Source of the DNA: Flectobacillus major DSM 103
Lineage (GTDB): Bacteria > Bacteroidota > Bacteroidia > Cytophagales > Spirosomataceae
Reading direction: 5' to 3'
Assembly (NCBI RefSeq): GCF_000427405.1
Contig: NZ_KE386492.1
Location: 45,590-109,589 of the forward strand
Length of the DNA: 64,000 nucleotides
Below, in pieces: positions 36,423 to 45,557 of this stretch. A program made the position numbers and the translations under genes. The notes below the pieces were generated by a model. It was given only the letters and a program-made list of their open reading frames with translations, was not told the origin of the DNA and searched no databases. Every line of letters begins with the position of its first letter. Position 1 is the stretch's first letter.

Positions 36423-37934
36423 ATGAGAACTATCCTGCTGGCATTGATTGCTTTATTACCCAACCTGTTATTGGCTCAAAATCGGCCCAATGTAATTTTT
36501 ATTATTTCCGACGACCATACGTCACAAGCCATTAGTGCCTACGGAAGCAAACTAGCCCAAACCCCTAATATTGACCGTATTGCCAAAGAAGGAGCTATTT
36601 TGTACAACAACATTGTATCTAATTCTATTTGTGGCCCCAGCCGAGCCACCTTACTTACAGGGAAATATAGCCACGTCAATGGTTACAAATTCAATGAAAG
36701 GCAATTTGATATTAGCCAACCTGTTTTTCCAGAAGAGCTTCAAAAAAGTGGCTATCAAACCGCCTGGATTGGAAAAATGCACTTGGGTTCGCTTCCACAT
36801 GGCTTTGACTACCTCAATATTTTGCCCGGACATGGCAGTTATTATAATTCTGATTTTGTTAATTCAAAAAACGAAACGCACCGCTACGAAGGCTATGTTA
36901 CCGACGTAATTACTCGATTGTCGAAAGAATGGCTTGAGTCAAGAGATAAAAATAAACCCTTTTTTATAGTGGTTGGTCATAAGGCTACACACCGCTCGTG
37001 GCTGCCCTCACTTCAAGATTTGGGAGCTTACGACAACGTAACATTTCCTATACCCGACACCTTCTATGATACCTACCAAGACCGTATTGCTGCACACGAC
37101 CAAGATATGAGTATCGAAAAAACGATGTTACTTGCCGAAGACTTAAAAGTAAATCCTGATTATAATAGCAAAAGTGGGTGGTCGTCGTACAACCGTTTTA
37201 CCCCTGAGCAAAAAGCCCAATTTAAAGCTTATTATGACAAAGTTGAAGCCGATTTTACACAAAAAAAATTAACAGGCAAAGCCCTTACCGAATGGAAATT
37301 CCAGCGTTATATGCGAGATTATTTGGCCACTGCCAAATCGCTCGACCGCAATATCGGAGAACTCCTTGAGTACCTCGATCAAACGGGCTTATCCAAAAAT
37401 ACCGTAGTTGTTTATACTTCCGACCAAGGTTTTTATTTGGGCGAACATGGCTGGTTCGACAAGCGATTTATTTATGAAGAATCCCTAAAAACCCCTTTTG
37501 TAATTCGATACCCCGGCGTAATCAAAGCAGGTACAAAAGTTAATCAGGTAGTTTCAAATGTTGACTGGGCACCAACCTTGCTCAATATTATGAACACAAA
37601 AATACCAAGTACTTTTCAAGGGCATTCGTTTTTGCCACTCTTGACAGGAAAAACCAGTGGCTGGAAAAGCGAATCCTATTACCATTATTACGAATATCCA
37701 GAGCCACATCATGTTTACCCCCATTTTGGTATCCGAACCGACCGCTATACATTAGCCAAATTTTATGGTACAAAAAACTTTTGGGAGCTGTACGATATTA
37801 AAAATGACCCTAAAAACCTTCATAATTTATACAACGACAAACGTTACGCCAAGGTTATTAACGACTTGAAAAAGAAACTTGTTGAACAGATTAAACTGGT
37901 AAAAGACGACGAAGCATTACCATTAGTAGATTAA
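36423..37934 (+). CDS. Secreted sulfatase (S1 family), possibly GlcNAc-6-sulfatase-like
   Basis: Removes sulfate esters from glycans. A signal peptide covers residues 1-19 (LLLAQ). The 503-aa arylsulfatase fold has the formylglycine motif SICGPSRATLLTG with C70 as the residue to be modified, and calcium ligands D30/D31 in FIISDDHTSQA. Later blocks are GKMHLGSLPHGFDY, FIVVGHKATHRSWLPS, TVVVYTSDQGFYLGEHGWFDKR and YHYYEYPEPHHV. By recollection the DDHTSQAISAYG and HKA.HR.W blocks resemble N-acetylglucosamine-6-sulfatases (S1_11-like). Its place before a GH89 locus agrees. No anaerobic maturase is seen nearby. Confidence 0.88.
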   Translation: MRTILLALIALLPNLLLAQNRPNVIFIISDDHTSQAISAYGSKLAQTPNIDRIAKEGAILYNNIVSNSICGPSRATLLTGKYSHVNGYKFNERQFDISQPVFPEELQKSGYQTAWIGKMHLGSLPHGFDYLNILPGHGSYYNSDFVNSKNETHRYEGYVTDVITRLSKEWLESRDKNKPFFIVVGHKATHRSWLPSLQDLGAYDNVTFPIPDTFYDTYQDRIAAHDQDMSIEKTMLLAEDLKVNPDYNSKSGWSSYNRFTPEQKAQFKAYYDKVEADFTQKKLTGKALTEWKFQRYMRDYLATAKSLDRNIGELLEYLDQTGLSKNTVVVYTSDQGFYLGEHGWFDKRFIYEESLKTPFVIRYPGVIKAGTKVNQVVSNVDWAPTLLNIMNTKIPSTFQGHSFLPLLTGKTSGWKSESYYHYYEYPEPHHVYPHFGIRTDRYTLAKFYGTKNFWELYDIKNDPKNLHNLYNDKRYAKVINDLKKKLVEQIKLVKDDEALPLVD

Positions 37935-37942
37935 AAAAAGCC

Positions 37943-37972
37943 CTTAGCAGGCAAATCGATTTGCCTGCTAAG
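37943..37972 (+). terminator. Terminator after the sulfatase gene
   Basis: A perfect 30-nt palindrome, CTTAGCAGGCAAAT then CG then its complement, flanked by A-runs, 8 nt after the stop. It separates the sulfatase transcript from the sigma factor gene. The rest of 37973-38202 shows no gene. Confidence 0.75.
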
Positions 37973-38202
37973 AGAAAAAAATAACCGCTTAAAACCTTAT
38001 TTTACTAACATAAACGCTCATAATTTAAACAAATCTTTGATATACAAGTTAGCAATATAATACCGATTTGGCCTACAAAATATTATATAACCATAACGTT
38101 TTCATGATATTAGTATAGAAAAGTTATAATTTATCATATTTTTTAAGTAGATTTAGACTGTTTATTCACTTTTGACGAAGTATCCTTAATAAACTAGATT
38201 GA

Positions 38203-38799
38203 ATGACGACCAAGTTGTTATATGATGAAAAAGAATTACTTTCACTAGCTTCTGTTGGTGATGAATACGCTTTTTCATTACTTTTTCACAAGTATAAACA
38301 CAAGCTTTATGGTTATCTGATGAGGGTAACAGATTCGACCGATACAACAGAAGATATCATCCAAGAAATTTTTTTGAAGCTTTGGAAAGATAGAACCGAA
38401 CTAGAAAATATCACTACATTCGACGCTTATTTGTTCAGAATGGCCAAAAACTATGCCATCAATGCTTTTAAGGCAAAAGCTAGACAAACACTACTCTATG
38501 CCGAATATTTTGAAACCCTCCATCTGGAAGACTGCTCAACCGACCATAAAGTACAGTTTGACGAAACCCAAACACTCTTGACGCAAATAGTAGAAAATCT
38601 TCCTCCCCAACAAAAACTTATTTTTAAGCTTAGTCGAGAACAACATTTAAAGCATGACGAAATTGCTGAAATGCTTCAAATATCGCCCCTAACAGTCAAA
38701 AATCATATCATTCAAGCCCTCAATACCATTAAACGAAGCCTCAAATACCAAGCCGTATTGTATATGATTTGGGCATTTTGGTGTGTTTTCAAAAAATAA
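38203..38799 (+). CDS. ECF sigma factor (Bacteroidota SusCD-linked type)
   Basis: A 198-aa RNA polymerase sigma factor with region 2 (DEYAFSLLFHKYKHKLYGYLMR..DTTEDIIQEIFLKLWKDR) and region 4 (LPPQQKLIFKLSREQHLKHDEIAEMLQISPLTVKNHIIQALN). The C-terminus ends in a hydrophobic stretch (VLYMIWAFWCVF), as often in this ECF group. It is followed by a FecR-type anti-sigma factor and a SusC receptor with an N-terminal signalling domain, so it should switch on the downstream locus when the receptor binds its glycan. Confidence 0.93.
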   Translation: MTTKLLYDEKELLSLASVGDEYAFSLLFHKYKHKLYGYLMRVTDSTDTTEDIIQEIFLKLWKDRTELENITTFDAYLFRMAKNYAINAFKAKARQTLLYAEYFETLHLEDCSTDHKVQFDETQTLLTQIVENLPPQQKLIFKLSREQHLKHDEIAEMLQISPLTVKNHIIQALNTIKRSLKYQAVLYMIWAFWCVFKK

Positions 38800-38955
38800 T
38801 TAAAAAAATTTACTTAGCCACTAGTCCTATTGCTTTTCACAGATGTCTTCTATTTAGTTAACCTCAAAGGATACCCAATCGGCCAATACCGATACGCCTA
38901 TAGGATTAACCCCAAGTCTTGTAATCCTAAAGGGAGAATACCCCATTGATGTGAT

Positions 38956-40161
38956 ATGCCTTCAGAACGAGTCAACTTGTTAGTTGAAAAATATTTCAGT
39001 AAAAACTATACTGAAACCGAATTGTACGAACTCATGGAATGGGTCAATGCCAATTCGGAAGATGAGCTAGAAAAAATTTTACATAATTCATGGAAAAGCT
39101 ATGAACCCGAAATAGAGATGCCAGAAGAGGTATCTGAACGAATCCTTTCTTCTATCTTTACTGATAGTGAGGAAGATACATTTTTTTTGACAGAACCCCC
39201 AAAGCCTAATCCAAAATTTTGGCGTGTAAGCTACGGAATGGCCGCATCGGTTGCCTTGCTTGTTTCGATAGGGTTATTTGCATGGTTTCAGTATCGTACC
39301 GTCGATAAGCGTACCGAAGAAAGAATTGTTCAGGTAAAAGAATTTGAACAGCACGATATTTTACCTGGTAGCGACAAAGCTATTTTAACCTTCGACGACG
39401 GTTCGCAGGTAGTTTTGGACAATTCTAAAAACGGCAGTTTGGGCAAACAAGGACAAACAGATATTCGTAAACCACAAACAGGCAAATTGATTTACGAATC
39501 AGCACAGGTTACCAATGCACGCCCCATGTTCAATACCATCACAACCCCCAAAGGTGGTCAGTACAATGTAGTGTTGTCAGACGGTACAAAGGTTTGGTTA
39601 AATGCAGCCTCAAGCCTAAGATTTCCGACAGTATTTATAGGAACAGAACGAAAAGTAGAAATGTCGGGCGAGGTATATTTTGAAGTTGCCAAGAATGCCA
39701 AAATGCCATTCAAAGTAATTAGTCAAGGGCAAGAAGTAGAAGTACTCGGCACACATTTTAATGTAATGGCTTATCAAAACGAAAAAGCCATAAAAACCAC
39801 ACTACTAGAAGGTTCGGTAAAAGTGAGTCGCAACGAGCGTTCGGCTATTTTACAACCAGGCCAACAAGCTAAAGTGGGCATCAACAACAACGTTTTTAGA
39901 ACACTGAGCGATGTAAATTTGGAAGAAGAATTGGCTTGGAAAAACGGTTTTTTTCAATTTAATGATGCCAGTTTAGAGCAAGTAATGCGACAAATAGAAA
40001 GATGGTACGACGTAGAAGTAGAATATATCGGCAAAATTCCAGACGAGCATTTTACGGGTAAACTTCAACGCAATACCAATTTATCGAATGTTCTCAAAAT
40101 ATTATCGATGAGCGAAGTAGAATTTAAAATTGAGGGCAAAAAAATCATTATAACACCCTAA
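38956..40161 (+). CDS. FecR-family anti-sigma factor
   Basis: A 401-aa single-pass membrane protein. The cytosolic N-terminal part (1-92) would hold the sigma factor, a TM helix is at about 94-110 (MAASVALLVSIGLFAWF), the periplasmic FecR domain spans about 185-285 (FNTITTPKGGQYNVVLSDGTKVWLNAASSLRFP, GEVYFEVAKN), and a C-terminal DUF4974 domain (about 330-400; NGFFQFNDASLEQVMRQIERWYDVEV) contacts the receptor signalling domain. It lies 156 bp after the sigma gene and 241 bp before susC, the usual trans-envelope signalling order. Confidence 0.94.
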   Translation: MPSERVNLLVEKYFSKNYTETELYELMEWVNANSEDELEKILHNSWKSYEPEIEMPEEVSERILSSIFTDSEEDTFFLTEPPKPNPKFWRVSYGMAASVALLVSIGLFAWFQYRTVDKRTEERIVQVKEFEQHDILPGSDKAILTFDDGSQVVLDNSKNGSLGKQGQTDIRKPQTGKLIYESAQVTNARPMFNTITTPKGGQYNVVLSDGTKVWLNAASSLRFPTVFIGTERKVEMSGEVYFEVAKNAKMPFKVISQGQEVEVLGTHFNVMAYQNEKAIKTTLLEGSVKVSRNERSAILQPGQQAKVGINNNVFRTLSDVNLEEELAWKNGFFQFNDASLEQVMRQIERWYDVEVEYIGKIPDEHFTGKLQRNTNLSNVLKILSMSEVEFKIEGKKIIITP

Positions 40162-40402
40162 ATTATAGCGTGACTGAGCCAAGAGATTATCCAACACATT
40201 GATAATATCATTAACACACTATCATAATTACTATACTGAGTACCTATAAAACCTTAAACATTTTTCAGTGATGGTGGCACTAATACCACTAGCAGGCATT
40301 AAACAACGAAAAAGCGAAAACGCGGCAACGTTTTCGCTTCACAACGGAGTTTGATAAAAATAAATTTTCCAAGTATCTTATTTTAAACCCCAAAACAAAA
40401 GT

Positions 40403-43400
40403 ATGAATCGCAATCCTATTTTCCAAATTAGGCTGGGCTTGCCGTGTATTTCGGCTTCCTGTCGTGGACAAATTTCCACTAAACTTTTCAGGGTCATGAA
40501 ACTAACCTTTATTTTATCGTTAACGATATGCTTACAGGTAAGTGCTGTAGGATTTTCACAGAGGTTTAATATCAATCTCCGAAACACTACAATTACTCAG
40601 GTATTCAAAGAAATTGAAAAGCAAAGTGATTATACTTTCTGGTACAAATCCGAGCTTTTGCTCAAAACAGATAAAGTATCGGTAAATCTTAAAAATGCTA
40701 AAATTGAAGAAGTATTAGAAAATTGTTTTATCAACGAACCCATAGATTATTCTATCGTTGACAAAACGATTGTACTAAAGCCCAAAAAAGTAGCCCCAGT
40801 TCTTCAGCCTCCTGTAGAAATTATTGCACAAGTAGTAAAAGGTAAGGTTATTTCCTCAACCGACTCCAAGCCTTTGGTAGGCGTAAATATTGCCATTAAA
40901 GGTACAAACAGAGGAACAACAACCGATAGCAATGGCGAGTTTTCGTTGAATGCCACCAAAAACGAAACCCTTGTTTTTTCTTATATTGGCTTCAATACCA
41001 AAGAAATATCGGTAGGTAACCAAACCTTTATCTCGGTAACACTCCAAGAAATGGCCACTTCTTTAACCGAAATTGCAGTAGTAGGTTATGGAAATCAATC
41101 TCGCAAAAACCTTTCGAGTGCCGTAAGTACTATCAAAACCGAAGAGCTAAACAAAGGTGCTATTACAGACCTTGGGCAATTGCTACAAGGTAAAGTGCCA
41201 GGCCTAAATATTACAGCCAATGGCGACCCCAACCAACCCGCTGCAGTGATACTGAGAGGTGCGTCTACCCTCAATAGCTCGCAAGGCCCTTTTTATGTAA
41301 TTGATGGTGTGCCAGGTGCTGATATTTCGACAATTGCCCCAGACGACGTTGCCTCTATTGACGTACTCAAAGATGCAGCCGCAACCGCTATTTACGGAAA
41401 CCGTGCCGCCAATGGCGTAATTATGGTAACTACCAAAAAAGGTAAGCAAGGCCAAATTCAAGTAGCATATAGCTCATTTGTTGGTTTAGAAAAGGTATCT
41501 AACAAACTAGATATGATGACAGCCTCAGAATTGCGTGCTTATATGCAAAAATTGAACATTGCATTTTCGCCTAAAGATGATAAAAATGCAGAAACAGACT
41601 GGCAATCGGCTATTCAAAAAAAATCAGCTATTTCGACCAACCACAACCTCTCTGTGAGTGGTGGTAGCGAGCACACTACCTATAGTGCTAGTTTAAACTA
41701 CGTTAAAAAAGACGGTATTTTGCTGAATAGCTCGCTCGAAAGAGTAATCGCCCGTTTGTCTATTGAACAACGTGCTTTGAAAGACAAACTAAAGTTTGGA
41801 TTTTCTATTACTAACTCAAGCAGCGATGCCGAGGATATTCCTTACCGAAACACAGTGCTTTTGCAATCAACTTCCTATTTGCCTGTATCGCCAATCCAAA
41901 ATGCTGACGGAACTTATTTTGAAAACCTAGAAAACTCAGGCTATTACAACCCTGTTGCTATGATTAACAACAGCCAACGCAAAACTAAGTATAGCAACCT
42001 TATTGGTAGTTTTAAAACACAACTCGAATTACCTTTTGGCCTGACCTATAATTTGGACCTTTCTTATATGAACTATAATACATTGCAGGGTACATATTAT
42101 ACCAAATACTATACCAGTACATACAACAACATGTACGATAACCCCGACCCAGGGCTAGGGTTTCACTACCAACAATCATTTGGCTCGAATGGACAAGCAA
42201 GCAGAAGCTCGTACCAAAATACCAATAAGATTTTGGAAACCTATTTAACTTGGAACAAAGAATTTGGCGACCACTCTATCAATGCTGTAATTGGATATTC
42301 ATGGCAAAACAACAGAATCGGCGACGGCTTTCAGGTAACTACCAGCAATTTACCTGTTGATAATATCGGTTATAACAACTTGGCTTTGAGCAACCCTTAT
42401 GCTATTTCGGGGTATCAAATAAGCTTTGGGCCAGATGGTGTTTTTCAAGAAACCCGATTGATTTCAGATTTTGCACGATTTAACTACAATTACAAAAACA
42501 AATACTTATTACAAGGTTCTATCAGAAAAGACGGTAGCTCGGTATTTGGTGCCAATAATCAGTGGGGGTATTTTCCTTCAATCGGTGGTGCTTGGAGAAT
42601 CAGCCAAGAAGATTTTATGAACAACCAAGTATTGTTTAGCGACCTAAAACTAAGAGCAAGCTACGGTGTAACAGGTAATGCTTCGGGCTTTAATGCTTAT
42701 ACGGCTCAGTTTATTTCTGGAGGCTTGGGTACATACTATTACAATGGTACATTGGTAGCGGCCAATGGCCCAACCAAAGCCGCCAACCCTGATTTGCAAT
42801 GGGAAAAAACATCTACTACCAATATTGGTCTAGATTTTAGCACAGCCAATAACAAAATAAGTGGTTCGATAGAATTATATAACAAGAATACCTCTGGCAT
42901 GATTTATTCGTATAGTGTCGACCCTATTTTAGTACCCACAGGCAATATTGTAGCCAACGGTGGCAGTATCAACAACAAAGGAATTGAGGTAACAGTAAAT
43001 GCTAAAGTAATTAATAAAGGTAAATTTAATTGGGGGACAACAGTCAACCTTGCTCATAACTCCAATGTAATTACCAGTTTGACCAACCCATTATTTGCAG
43101 GTGGCGACTCAGTACTTTTGTCTCGCCCCGAAGGTGGTGGCCAGTCGGGTAGATCATTACAAATTCTTAAAGCAGGCAAACCTCTTGGACAATTTTTTGC
43201 ATTAGAATATGCAGGCAAAAACGCTGGAGGTGTTTCGCAGTTTGTAAGTGCCGATGGCTCATTAACAACAACACCAGTAGAAGGCGTTGATTATCGTTAT
43301 TTAGGCAATGCTCAGCCCAAATTATTATTAGGCTGGAACAACACATTTAAGTATCAGAATTTTGATTTGAATATCTTTATCAGAGGGGTATTTGGCAACA

Positions 43401-43765
43401 AAATTTTCAACGCAACTCGGGCAGATTTGTTTAGACCCAACACCGTTCAGTATGCCAATATTCTTGCCGATGCTGCCAATGAATCGCCTTCCGACTATAA
43501 CGCTTATTTCTATTCTTCTCGCTTTATCGAAGATGGAAGTTTTATTAGATTTGATAACGCCACATTGGGCTATAACTTCAAAAAGTTGGGTTCTTCAGTA
43601 AAAACACTACGGGTGTACACTTCTGTCAACAACCTTTTTGTGATTACAAAATACACAGGCGTTGACCCAGAAGTAAATCAAGGTGGTATTGCGCCAGGGG
43701 TAGATTACAACAACTTCTATCCCAAAACCCGTACTTTCTTATTAGGTGTTAATATCTCATTCTAA
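40403..43765 (+). CDS. SusC-like TonB-dependent receptor with STN signalling domain
   Basis: Outer-membrane glycan importer of 1120 aa. After a long positively charged N-terminus and signal segment (about 32-53, LTFILSLTICLQVSAVGFSQ) there is an STN domain (about 55-115; INLRNTTITQVFKEIEKQSDYTFWY), then a carboxypeptidase-regulatory-like domain (about 145-220; GKVISSTDSKPLVGVNIAIKGTNRGTTTDSNGEF), plug (about 230-345; with VAVVGYG, DVLKDAAATAIYGNRAANGV) and 22-strand barrel. An alternative start is M32. The STN domain links it to the FecR/sigma pair. Pairs with the SusD gene 18 nt downstream. Confidence 0.95.
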   Translation: MNRNPIFQIRLGLPCISASCRGQISTKLFRVMKLTFILSLTICLQVSAVGFSQRFNINLRNTTITQVFKEIEKQSDYTFWYKSELLLKTDKVSVNLKNAKIEEVLENCFINEPIDYSIVDKTIVLKPKKVAPVLQPPVEIIAQVVKGKVISSTDSKPLVGVNIAIKGTNRGTTTDSNGEFSLNATKNETLVFSYIGFNTKEISVGNQTFISVTLQEMATSLTEIAVVGYGNQSRKNLSSAVSTIKTEELNKGAITDLGQLLQGKVPGLNITANGDPNQPAAVILRGASTLNSSQGPFYVIDGVPGADISTIAPDDVASIDVLKDAAATAIYGNRAANGVIMVTTKKGKQGQIQVAYSSFVGLEKVSNKLDMMTASELRAYMQKLNIAFSPKDDKNAETDWQSAIQKKSAISTNHNLSVSGGSEHTTYSASLNYVKKDGILLNSSLERVIARLSIEQRALKDKLKFGFSITNSSSDAEDIPYRNTVLLQSTSYLPVSPIQNADGTYFENLENSGYYNPVAMINNSQRKTKYSNLIGSFKTQLELPFGLTYNLDLSYMNYNTLQGTYYTKYYTSTYNNMYDNPDPGLGFHYQQSFGSNGQASRSSYQNTNKILETYLTWNKEFGDHSINAVIGYSWQNNRIGDGFQVTTSNLPVDNIGYNNLALSNPYAISGYQISFGPDGVFQETRLISDFARFNYNYKNKYLLQGSIRKDGSSVFGANNQWGYFPSIGGAWRISQEDFMNNQVLFSDLKLRASYGVTGNASGFNAYTAQFISGGLGTYYYNGTLVAANGPTKAANPDLQWEKTSTTNIGLDFSTANNKISGSIELYNKNTSGMIYSYSVDPILVPTGNIVANGGSINNKGIEVTVNAKVINKGKFNWGTTVNLAHNSNVITSLTNPLFAGGDSVLLSRPEGGGQSGRSLQILKAGKPLGQFFALEYAGKNAGGVSQFVSADGSLTTTPVEGVDYRYLGNAQPKLLLGWNNTFKYQNFDLNIFIRGVFGNKIFNATRADLFRPNTVQYANILADAANESPSDYNAYFYSSRFIEDGSFIRFDNATLGYNFKKLGSSVKTLRVYTSVNNLFVITKYTGVDPEVNQGGIAPGVDYNNFYPKTRTFLLGVNISF

Positions 43766-43783
43766 TTGTTAAATTTTGAAATC

Positions 43784-45397
43784 ATGAAAAAATCATATTT
43801 ACATATACTATTATCAGTATTACTTTCGGGGGTACTATTTTCCTGCCACGACTTGGCTCTTCCAATCACTACGGAACTTACCCCCGATGTATTTCCAACC
43901 AACCCCGAACAGTATATTTCGGCTTCTGGGCCTGTTTATGTTGCTCTTCGAGGCAATTACGCCGTTGAACACTTTCAGCAACAATCATATAGTACCGACG
44001 AGTCGATTATGCCCGCAAGAGGTGGTAACTGGTTTGATGGTGGACAGTGCCAAACCATGCACTATCACACTTGGACAAAAGACAACGGCTTTATCAATGG
44101 TAACTGGACATGGCTGTCAACTACTATTGGGGTTGCTAACCAGACTATCAATATTTTGTCGACTACGATGCCTGCTGGCTCTGCCAAAAATACCAATATT
44201 GCCGAAATCAAAATGATACGTGCTTTTGCCTATTTCTGGATGATGGACAATTACGGAAATGTACCTATTGATACCCTTTACGGTGATTTTAGTCCAAAAA
44301 CCAATGTACCCAGAGCCGATGTATTTAAGTTTATCGAAAAAGAAATTAATACTGCACTACCATATTTGAGCGAACTTTCGGGAGTAGCTACTTATGGACG
44401 ACCAAACAAATGGACAGCGTATGCTTTGTTGGCAAAGATGTATTTGAATGCCGAGTATTATACTGGTACTAAAAGATACGACGAGTGTATTGCTGCTGTC
44501 GACAAAATTATTGGTTCTGGATTATATGCTATTGAGCCTCGCAGTACTTATCTGAAAATGTTTTATCCTGACAATGGCCCTCAAATCAAGGAATTTATTT
44601 TTGCAATTCCTTACGATGCAACTTCGGCCAATAGCTTCCCGTTTAGGTCAACCAACCTGCACGCTCGTTATGCTATTCCAAGAAGTATGCGTGCCAAATT
44701 TAAGCTACCATTTACGCCAAGTGGCCCCGAAAGTACTTTGCCAGAATACTACGCTTATTTCAACGATGCCAACGACGTAAGAAATGGTCAGTGGCTTACA
44801 GGATTACAATATATGGACGATGGTACGCCCATTACTGTAAAAACTACCAAACTAGGTGTTGACCAATTTTATAAAGGAAGCGACCCTTCGGCATCGGTTA
44901 CTTATCATGTAAACCTAACTCCTGAGGTAATTCTTCGCCAAGATGTAGCAGCTTTTGATGCAGGAAACGACGAAATTGCTTGGAATATGGGCTATCGTAA
45001 CAACAAGTTTTATGCAGATGGCACTTCGTTGAGCAGAAATCAAAATAATGATATTCCTGTTTTCCGTTATTCTGATGTACTATTAATGAAGGCAGAGGCC
45101 ATTCTAAGAGGTGGTGCAGCCACATTAGGACACACGGCTCTTTCTTTGGTTAATCAAATAAAAGTACAAAGAACTACTTCTGCGGCTTTTACTTCTATCG
45201 ATTTAGAAGGTCTTTATGCAGAAAGAGTTAGAGAATTTGCGTATGAAGGATGGCACAGAAATGATATGATTCGCTTCGGAAAATTTGAAGGTAAATGGGG
45301 ATACAAAACCGATGCAAATACCAATCGCAGAATATTCCCAATTCCACGTGTTGCGTTACAACTTAATCCAAACCTGAAACAAAATCCAGGGTATTAG
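43784..45397 (+). CDS. SusD/RagB-like glycan-binding lipoprotein
   Basis: Surface lipoprotein of 537 aa that forms the lid of the SusC barrel. Lipobox GVLFSC (about C22). The TPR-like helical body contains AEIKMIRAFAYFWMMDNYGNVPI and NKWTAYALLAKMYLNAEYY, and the SusD C-terminus has VLLMKAEAILRGG, YAERVREFAYEGWHRNDMIRFGKF and RRIFPIPRVALQLNPNLKQNPGY. ATG 43784 is chosen over a TTG six codons before it. The ligand is presumably the sulfated or GlcNAc-containing glycan handled by the neighbouring enzymes. Confidence 0.95.
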   Translation: MKKSYLHILLSVLLSGVLFSCHDLALPITTELTPDVFPTNPEQYISASGPVYVALRGNYAVEHFQQQSYSTDESIMPARGGNWFDGGQCQTMHYHTWTKDNGFINGNWTWLSTTIGVANQTINILSTTMPAGSAKNTNIAEIKMIRAFAYFWMMDNYGNVPIDTLYGDFSPKTNVPRADVFKFIEKEINTALPYLSELSGVATYGRPNKWTAYALLAKMYLNAEYYTGTKRYDECIAAVDKIIGSGLYAIEPRSTYLKMFYPDNGPQIKEFIFAIPYDATSANSFPFRSTNLHARYAIPRSMRAKFKLPFTPSGPESTLPEYYAYFNDANDVRNGQWLTGLQYMDDGTPITVKTTKLGVDQFYKGSDPSASVTYHVNLTPEVILRQDVAAFDAGNDEIAWNMGYRNNKFYADGTSLSRNQNNDIPVFRYSDVLLMKAEAILRGGAATLGHTALSLVNQIKVQRTTSAAFTSIDLEGLYAERVREFAYEGWHRNDMIRFGKFEGKWGYKTDANTNRRIFPIPRVALQLNPNLKQNPGY

Positions 45398-45506
45398 TAC
45401 TCGTGTTGGTTGTCAACCTTCATTCTTTGAAAAACAGCAATAGGCCATCAACGTATACCTAATATCGTTAATAGCAATATTATATTACGCTTCTTTTATT
45501 TCTTTG

Positions 45507-45534
45507 TGAGGTAGTGTCTAACAACACTACCTCA
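45507..45534 (+). terminator. Hairpin between the SusD and GH89 genes
   Basis: TGAGGTAGTGT / ACACTACCTCA, perfect 11-bp stem with a 6-nt loop, 24 nt before the GH89 ATG. No T-run follows. It could attenuate enzyme expression relative to SusCD. Confidence 0.5.
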
Positions 45535-45557
45535 TCATTACAAAACGCATTTTATTT